Positions 1-9,000 of a stretch of DNA of 64,000 nucleotides are shown here, in pieces. Under the pieces are notes generated by a model. The model was not told the DNA's origin. It did not search any database and saw only the letters and a list, made by a program, of their open reading frames with translations. Each line of letters begins with the position of its first letter. The stretch's first letter is position 1. This DNA comes from JAJDXO01 sp965213765 (GTDB lineage: Bacteria > Pseudomonadota > Alphaproteobacteria > Rhodospirillales > UBA2165), in the NCBI GenBank assembly GCA_965213765.1, contig OZ243926.1, forward strand, positions 1,674,001 through 1,738,000. The letters run 5' to 3'. The position numbers were made by a program, and so were the translations under genes.

Positions 1-3000
1 GCGGTGTAGTCGGTGGTCGAAGCCGCGCCCGCCCCGGTGGCCGCCTTGGTGTTCCACTTCACCGACACCGCGTTGTCCATCGCCCCGCTACGGGTCACCG
101 TAAAGGTGATCGCGTCGCCCTCCGACGCGCTCGCGTCGGCCACCGCAAACGACGGTTGAGCGTCGTCGTCTTCAAGGGTGATCGAAGCCTTGGTGATGGT
201 GAGCGCGTTCGAGGTACCGGTAACGTCAATCGTCTCGCTGCCCTCGTGCAGGTCGTCATCGGTGGGCGTCAGGTCGAACGTGCCGGTCTTGCTCGCATCG
301 CCCGCGGCGATGATAATGTCGAAGTTCGTCACGGCGTCGTAGTCCGTGCCCGATATCGCCGAGCCCCCGCCAACGCTCACCGTCACCGTCTTCGCGTCCA
401 CGTAACGCGTGGTGCCGTTCACCGTGGCGGTCACCGTGATTTTGGTCTTACCGTCCTCCTCGCCGACCGCGGCCGGCGACACCGTCAGCGTGATGCCGGT
501 GGGCGCTACATCGTCGTCGGTCAGCGTGATCGTGGCGTCCGTTACCGTCAGGCCCGTCAGCGTGCCGTCCAGGCTGATCGTCTCGCTGCCCTCGTGCAGC
601 ACGTCCTGCGTCGGCGTCAGCGTGAAGTCCACATAGCCGCTCGACGACCCCGCATTGATCGTGATGCTCTTGCGCGTCACCTCCCTGTAGTCCGTGCCCT
701 CCTCGGCGCTGTCGGTGCCCGCGCCCACCTCCACCGTCACCGTCTTGGCCTCGGTGAAGGTCGAGCTGCCGCCCAGCGTGGCCGTCACACGCACTGTCTT
801 CACCCCGCCGTCCTCGGCCAGGGAGGTCTGCACGTTCTCCGTGCTCGTGTCCGCATCCACCGAAAGCGTCAGCGCCGTCGGCGCCGCGTCGTCGTCGGTG
901 ATGGTGCCGGTGGCCCGGGCCGTGGCAATCGTGGCGCCGACCGCCCCGGTCAACTCGACCAGGAAGGTCTCGTTGCCCTCGTGCAGCGTGTCCTCGGTGG
1001 TGGCGACCGTGAAATTCTGGCTGCTTACGCCTTTGGCGAAGCTCAGCGTCTGCGCCGTCGTCACCGCGGTGTAGTCACTGGTCGAGGCGGCGCTCGCCCC
1101 ATCGCTGGAGTCCGCCTTGGTGTTCCACTTCACCGACACCGCGTTGTCCATCGCCCCGCTACGGGTCACCGTGAAGGTGATGGCATCGCCCTCCGACGCG
1201 CTCGCATCCGCCACCGCAAACGACGGCTGGGTGTCGTCGTTCCTGATCGTGCCGGTGGCCGTGCCCTTGCCCGACTCAATGCTCACCCCGGTGCCGGGGT
1301 CGTTCTCCCCAAGCGCCGGGGCGCTCAGGACCGCCTTGAACGTCTCGTCCGTCTCGAACAGGTCGTCCTGCGTGGTCTGCACCTCCACCGTCTGGCTGGC
1401 GACGCCCTTGGCAAAGTTCAATGTCTGCGCCGTGGCGATGGCGGTGTAGTCGTCCGCATCGGCGGCATCGGCCCCATCGCCGCTGTCCGTGGCGGTGGTC
1501 ACCTTCACCGACGCCACGTTGTCTCCGGCTCCTTCGCGGCTCACCGTGAACTCCACCTTGCCGCCCTCGGTGGCCTCGGCATCGGCGATCGAGAAGCTCA
1601 CCGGGTCGTCGGTGTCGGTCAGCGTCACCGTCGCGGCGGTGATCGTGATGTCGGTCAGCGTGCCGGTTACGTCAATCGTCTCGTTGGCCTCGTCGAGGTC
1701 GTCGTCCACCGGCGTCACGGTGAAACTGCCGCTCTGGCTGGCCGCGCCCGCGGCAATCGTGATGTTGAAGCCGCTCACCGCCGCATAGTCGGCGGGCGAT
1801 GCCGCGGTGTCGTCATCCACGCTCACCGCCACGGTCTTGGCGTCCACGTAACGCGTGGTGCCGTTCACCGTGGCCGTGACGGTAACCACCGTGGCCCCGG
1901 CGTCCTCGGCCACCGTGCTCGGCGTGCCCGAGGTCGAACCGTTGGTGTCCACGCTCAGCGTGATGCCGCTCGGCGCCGCGTCATCGTCATTGATGGTGCC
2001 GGTGGCCTCGGCCGTGGCAATCGTGCCGCCCACCGCCCCGGTCAGCTCCACCAGAAAGGTCTCGTTGCCCTCATCCAGCGTGTCCTCCGTGGTGGCGACC
2101 GTGAAGGTCTGGCTGCTCACGCCCTTGGCGAAGGTCAGCGTCGCCGGCGCCGTCACAGCGGTGTAATCGCTGATCGAAGCCGCGCCCGCCCCGGTCGCCG
2201 CCTTGGTGTTCCACTTCACCGACACCGCGTTGTCCATGGCCCCGCTGCGGGTCACGGTGAAGGTGATCGCATCGCCCTCCGACGCGCTGGCGTCCGCCAC
2301 CGCAAACGACGGCTCGGTGTCGTCGTTCTTGATCGTGCCGGTGGCCGTGCCTTTACCCGTCTCAATGCTCACCCCGGTGCCCGGGTCGTTCTCCCCAAGC
2401 GCCGGGGCGCTCAGGACCGCCCGGAACGTCTCGTCCGGCTCGAACAGGTCGTCCTGCGTCGTCTGCACCTCAACCGTCTGGCTGGCGACGCCCTTGGCAA
2501 AGTTCAGCGTCTGCGCCGTGGCGATGGCGGTGTAGTCGTCCGCATCGGCGGCATCGGCCCCATCGCCGCTGTCCGTGGCGGTGGTCACCTTCACCGACGC
2601 CACGTTGTCTTCGGCCCCTTCGCGGCTCACCGTGAAGGTGACCTTGCCGCCCTCGGTGGCATCCGCATCGGCAATCGAGAAGCTCACCGGGGCGTCGTTG
2701 TCAGTCAGCGTCACCGTCGCGCCCGCGATCGTGACGCTGCTCAGCGTGCCCGTCACGTCAATCGTCTCGTTGGCCTCGTCGAGGTCGTCGTCCACCGGCG
2801 TGACGGTGAAGACGCCGGTGTGGCTGGCCGCGCCCGCGGCAATCGTGATGTTGAAGCCGCTCACCGCCGCATAGTCGGCGGGCGATGCCGCGGTGTCGTC
2901 ATCCACGCTCACCGCCACGGTCTTGGCGTCCACGTAGCGCGTCGTGCCGTTCACCGTCGCCGTTACCGTCACCACCGTGGCACCGGCGTCCTCGGTCACC

Positions 3001-6000
3001 GTGCTCGGCGTGCCCGAGGTCGAACCGTTGGTGTCCACGCTCAGCGTGATGCCGCTCGGCGCCGCGTCATCGTCATTGATGGTGATGGTGGCGTCGGTAA
3101 ACGTGATGCTGGCCTGCGTGCCATGCACGCTGATGGTCTCGTTCGGCTCGTCGAGCACATCGGAGGTGGGCGTGAGGGTGAAGTCCGCGTAACCACTGGC
3201 TTCACCCCCGTCAATCGTGATGGTGAGGGTGCCGACCTCGCTGTAGTCCGTGCTTTCCGTGGCCGAGTCCGCCGACTTGCCCACTTCAAACGTGATCGCC
3301 TGGTTGGCCGCAAAGCGTGTGGCGCTGGTGATGGTCGCGGTGACACGCACCGTGGTGGCCCCGGCTTCCTCGCCCACACTGGTCGGCGCGCCGTTCCCGC
3401 CGGCGTTGGTGTCCACGGCCAGAGTAATGAATTGCGGCGCAGCGTCATCGTCGTTGATGGTGATGGTGGCCGGGGTGAACGTGACGCCGGTCAGCTCGCC
3501 GTCCACGCTTATGGTCTCATCCGCCTCGTCGAGGATGTCGTGCGTGGGCGTGAGGGAAAAGTCCACATAGGCGCTTTCAGCGCCAGCGGGGATCTTGATG
3601 TTCTGGTCCGCCACCAGCGCGTAGTCCGTGCCTTCCGTGGCGGAGTCCCCATCCTTGCCCACCTTTACCTTGACCGTTTGCTCGGTGGCAAAGCGCGTGG
3701 CGCTGGTGATGGTTGCGGTAACTCGCACCGTGGTGGCCGTGGCCCCCTCGCCCAAAGTGGTCGGCGTACCGTCCCCGCCGGCGTTGGTGTCCACCGACAA
3801 CGTAATCGCGCTGGGCGCGGCGTCGTCGTCCGTGATGGTGATGGAGGAATTGGTGAATGTGACGCCGGTGAGCGTTCCCTCCAAGCTGATGGTCTCGCTT
3901 CCCTCGAACAGCACGTCGGTGGTGGGCGTGAGCATGAAGTCCACGTAGGCGCTGGCCGCGCCGATCGGGATTTCGATGCTCTGCGCGTCCACCATGGCGT
4001 AGTCCGTGCCTTCCGTGGCGGAGTCGCCGTCCTTGCCCACCGTTACCGTGACCGTCTGCGCGGTGGCAAAGCGCGTCGTGCCGCCGATGGTGGCCGTGAC
4101 CCGCACCGTCTTGACGCCGCCTTCCTCCGCAATACTGCTCTGCACGTTGTTCGTGCCGGTGTCCGCATCCACCGACAGGGTGATGGCGCTGGGCGCGGCG
4201 TCGTCGTCCGTGATGGTGATGGAGGAATTGGTGAAAGTGACACCGGTAAGCGTTCCCTCCAAGCTGATGGTTTCGCTTCCCTCGAACAGCACGTCGGTGG
4301 TGGGCGTGAGCATGAAGTCCACATGGGCGCTGGCCGCGCCGATCGGGATTTCGATGCTCTGCGCGTCCACCATGGCGTAGTCCGTGCCTTCCGTGGCGGA
4401 GTCGCCGTCCTTGCCCACCGTTACCGTGACCGTCTGCGCGGTGGCAAAGCGCGTCGTGCCGCCGATGGTGGCCGTAACCCGCACCGTCTTGACGCCGCCT
4501 TCCTCCGCAATACTGCTCTGCATGTTGTTCGTGCCGGTGTCCGCATCCACCGACAGGGTGATGGTGGTGGGGGCGGCGTCATCGTCATTGATGGTGCCGG
4601 TGGCCTCGGCAGTGGATATCGTGGCGCCGACCGCGCCGGTCAGCTCCACCAGGAAGGTCTCGTTGCCCTCGTGCAGCTTGTCCTCGGTGGTGGCGACCGT
4701 GAAGGTCTGGCTGCTCACGCCCCTGGCGAAGCTCAGTGTCGTCGCCGTCGTTACCGGGGTGTAATCGCTGGCCAAGGCCGCGTTCGCCCCATCGCTGGAG
4801 TCCGCCTTGGTGTTCCACTTCACCGATACCGCGTTGTCCATCGCCCCGCTGCGGGTCACCGTGAAGGTGATGCCGTTCCCCTCCACGGCGCTGGCATCGG
4901 CCACGGCGAACGACGGCTCGGTGTCGTCGTTCTTGATCGTGCCGGTGGCCATACCCTTGCCCGCGGCGATGCTCACCCCGGTGCCCGGGTCCCCGTCGCC
5001 AAGCGCCGGGGCGCTCAAGTTCGCCTTGAACGTCTCGTCCGGCTCGAACAGGTCGTCCTGCGTGGTCTGCACCTCCACCGTCTGACTGGCGACGCCCTTG
5101 GCAAAGTTCAATGTCTGCGCCGTGGCGATGGCGGTGTAGTCGTCCGCATCGGCGGCATCGGCCCCATCGCCGCTGTCCGTGGCGGTGGTCACCTTCACCG
5201 ACGCCACGTTGTCCCCGGCCCCTTCGCGGCTCACCGTGAACTCCACCTTGCCGCCCTCGGTGGCCTCCGCATCGGCAATCGAGAAGCTCACCGGGTCGTC
5301 GTTGTCGGTGAAGGTCACTGTTGCGCCGGTGATTGTGACGCTGCTCAGCGTGCCGGTGACGTCGATCGTCTCGTTGGCCTCGTCGAGGTCGTCGTCCACC
5401 GGCGTGACGGTGAAGACGCCGGTGTGGCTGGCCGCGCCCGCGGCAATCGTGATGTTGAAGCCGCTCACCGCCGCATAGTCGGCGGGCGATGCCGCGGTGT
5501 CGTCATCCACGCTCACCGCCACGGTCTTGGCGTCCACGTAGCGCGTCGTGCCGTTCACCGTCGCCGTTACCGTCACCACCGTGGCACCGGCGTCCTCGGT
5601 CACCGTGCTCGGCGTGCCCGAGGTCGAACCGTTGGTGTCCACGCTCAGCGTGATGCCGCTCGGCACGGCGTCATCGTCCGTGAGGGTGATCTCATCAGGC
5701 GTTATCGTGATGCCGGACAGGGTTCCCGTAACGTCGATGGTCTCGTTGCCCTCGGCCAGCACGTCATTTTCGGGGGTGAGCGTGAAGGTGTTGCTTGCAT
5801 CGTCCTCACCCGCGCCGATGGTGATGTCGAAACTTTCCACGGCCGTGTAGTCCGTGCCGGAGATGGCCGTGCCGCCGCCCACGCTCACCGACACGGTCCT
5901 GGCCTGCGCGTAGCGGGTGGCGCCGTTCACCGCGGCGGTGACGGTGACGGTTTTGGCGCCTCCATTCTCCGTTACCGAGTCGGGATTCGCCGTGAGCGTG

Positions 6001-9000
6001 ATGCCGCTGGGGGCGGCGTCATCGTCGGTCACCGTCACAGTCACTCCCTCGGCGGTTTCGTCGGCGTAATCCGTCCCCGCGGCGCTCACCGTGTGGGCGA
6101 TGGTGGTGGTGCGCCGGTCGTCTGCGTTGTCGATGACATCGGCCTGGCCGGTGACGGTCACCGTGCGTTCCGTATTCCAGTCATCGGCGTCGAAGACCAG
6201 GCTCGCCGTGTTTATCCTGGCCACGGACTCATCGCCGCTTTTCAGGTTGACCGTCACCGCGCCGGTGGGCTCGCTTGTGAGCACCACCTTGTAGGTTTCC
6301 TGGTTCTCCCTGGTGGCCGCGGTGCCCGCATTGTCCGCCTCGGCCACGGTCAATGCGGTGGGAGTGACGCTAACGCCGCGGGTATCGTCATCCGTGATCG
6401 TCCCGCTGGCGGCGCCCGCGCCTTCGGCAGTCGAGACCGTGGCGTTTGTCGGCGTGCCCAGCGTGACCGTAATCGTTTCGTTTTCCTCGTCCACCTCATC
6501 GCCGGCCACGGGGATTGCGATGTTCGCCTGCGTCGTCCCCGCGGCGATCGTCACGGAGCGCGGGTCGGGCTCGGTGTAGTCGGTGCCCGCCGTGGCCGTG
6601 CCGCTCAAGGTGTAGGGCACCGTCACGTCCAGGCCGCTGACCGCCGAGAGTGTGACGGCAAAAGTCATGTTGTTGGGCGGGTCGGGGGCCGCCACGTTGC
6701 CCTCGGACACGGCCGCGGCGTCGGCGACGGAAACCGTGGGCGTGGGGTCGTTGTCATTGATGGTTCCCGTGCCGTCCAGCGTGGTGGCGCCGCCCGTCAG
6801 TGTGGCATTGGAAGGCGAGGACAGGCGCACGACCACCGTCTCGTCGGATTCATCGATGTCATCGCCGCTCACCGTGACCGCCACGGACTTGCTGGTTTCG
6901 CTGGGAGCGAAGGTCAGCGTGCCGCTGGCCAGGTTCGCGTAATCCGTGCCGCCCGAGGTTGCGGTACCGGTGCCCGCGTCCGCGTAGGCCACGGTCACCT
7001 GTTTGTCGCTTTGCGGCAGCAACTGCACGGTGAAGGTGAGCGTTGCTGTGGCGGTGCCGTCAACCTCGGTCACGGATGGACTGTTGATGGACAGCGTCGA
7101 CGGGCCATCGTCGTCATTGACCGTGACCGTCACAGCGCTTGCCGATGCGTCTTCGTAATCCGTCCCTGTGGCGGTCACGGTATGGGTAATCGCCGCAGTG
7201 CGCCGGTCCATCTCGTTGTCGATACCGTCAGCCACCGCGGTCACCGTCACCGTTTGCGGTTCACTCCAGTTGGAGGCGGTGAACATGAGCGTCGCCGGAG
7301 CGACCCCGGCGATAGTCGTGTCGGCACTGGCAACCCCGATCGTCACCGTGCCGCCGGAGGGTTCGCTATCGAGCACCACGGTATAGGTGCCTTCGTGCTC
7401 TTTCGCCTCCGTGGTTCCCGCGTTGTCTTCCTCATCCAGCGTCAGCGTCGCCTTCGACACGGTGATGCCCCGGGTGTCGTCGTCGGTAATCGTGAGGGTC
7501 TGGTTCCCCGGCGCTTTCACCAGCGTGTTGCCGCCGGTGGCGGTGGCGGCAATGGTGACAGTCTTGTCCATCGCATCCACATCGTTATCGACCGCGGTGA
7601 TGGTCACGACCCCGGTGCTGGCTTGCGTATTGGCCGGGATCGTCAGTGTCTTGTTGTCGCTGAGGGTGAGATCGCCCGCGACCGCCGGGTCGACTGGCGT
7701 GGCGGAGACCGTGAGCGTCACGGCGTCGCTGGACTCCCCGTCCATGGTGGCCGTCACCGTGCTGGCGTTGGTGCCGCCGCTCTCGTTTATCGATGCCGGC
7801 GTCAGCACCAGCGTGACGGTGGGCGTGTCGTCGTTGTCTGCAATGGTGAAGCTCGTGCCTTTCACCGTCACTCCGGCGAGCTCACCGGCCACGGTGACGG
7901 TCTCATCCGGTTCGTCCACGTCGTCGTCATGCAGGGTGAGTGTCAAGTTGTGGGAGACGCTGGCCGCTTTGGCAGGCAGGGTGATGTTGAACTCATCCAC
8001 CGTGGCATAGTCACCGCCCTGTCCCTCGGTGGCGGTGTCCTCGTCGGAGTCGCCTACGGTGATGGTGATGGTTTGGTCGGTGGCAAATTCGGTGTCACCG
8101 TCAAGAGTCGCGGTGATCTGCACGGTGGGTGTGGTGGCGCCTTCACTGATCGTGTCCTGGTCACCGTCGGTGCCGGTATCCACCGTGAGCGTGAGCGCCA
8201 TGGGCGCCTCGTCGTCATCGCGGACAGTGACTTCCACATCCGCAACTTCTTCATCCGCGTAGTCCGTGCCGTCGGCGCTAACAGAGTGGGTGATGGTGGT
8301 GGTCTTCTGGTCGCCGATGTCGTCGATAGTGTCGTCTTTGGCGATCATGGTCACCGTCTGCGCCATCTCCCAGTTGTCCGCAGTAAACGTCAGGCTGGAC
8401 GGGTCCGCCGTGGCTACGGTCGGACCCGGGTTGGTAATATCGACCGTTACCGTGCCTCCTTCGGGTTGGCTGGTAAGTGCCACCTCGTAGGTGCCCTTGT
8501 TTTCCTCTTTATCGCTGGTGGCCAGGTTGTCTGCCTCATTGATGGTCAGCGTGGCCTTCGACACGGTGATGCCGCGGGTATCGTCGTCCTCGATCTTGAT
8601 GGTGGCATGGGTGACCGTCATGCCGCCGAGTTCGCCTTCGACGCTTATCTTCTCGTCGTCATCGTCGATCTCGTCGTCAATCAGCGTCAGCTCAAACGTG
8701 CCTTTACCGCTTGCCTCTGTTGCCGGGATGGTGATGGTGAATTGATCCACGGTTTCGTAGTCACCGCCCGCCCCCTCGCTGGCTTCACCCGCATTGTCGG
8801 CATTGCCCACGGTGATGGTGACGATCTGATCGGTGGCGAAGCGCGTGTCGCTGTCGATGGTGGCGGTGACGGTAACCGTGGTCGGGTCCGCAGCTTCGGC
8901 GATGGTGGCGGTATCCACCGAGATGGTGAGCTCGGTGGGAGCGTCGTCGTTGTCGGTGATCGTGCCGACGGCCGTTTTGCTATCGGGCTTGATTGCGGGC

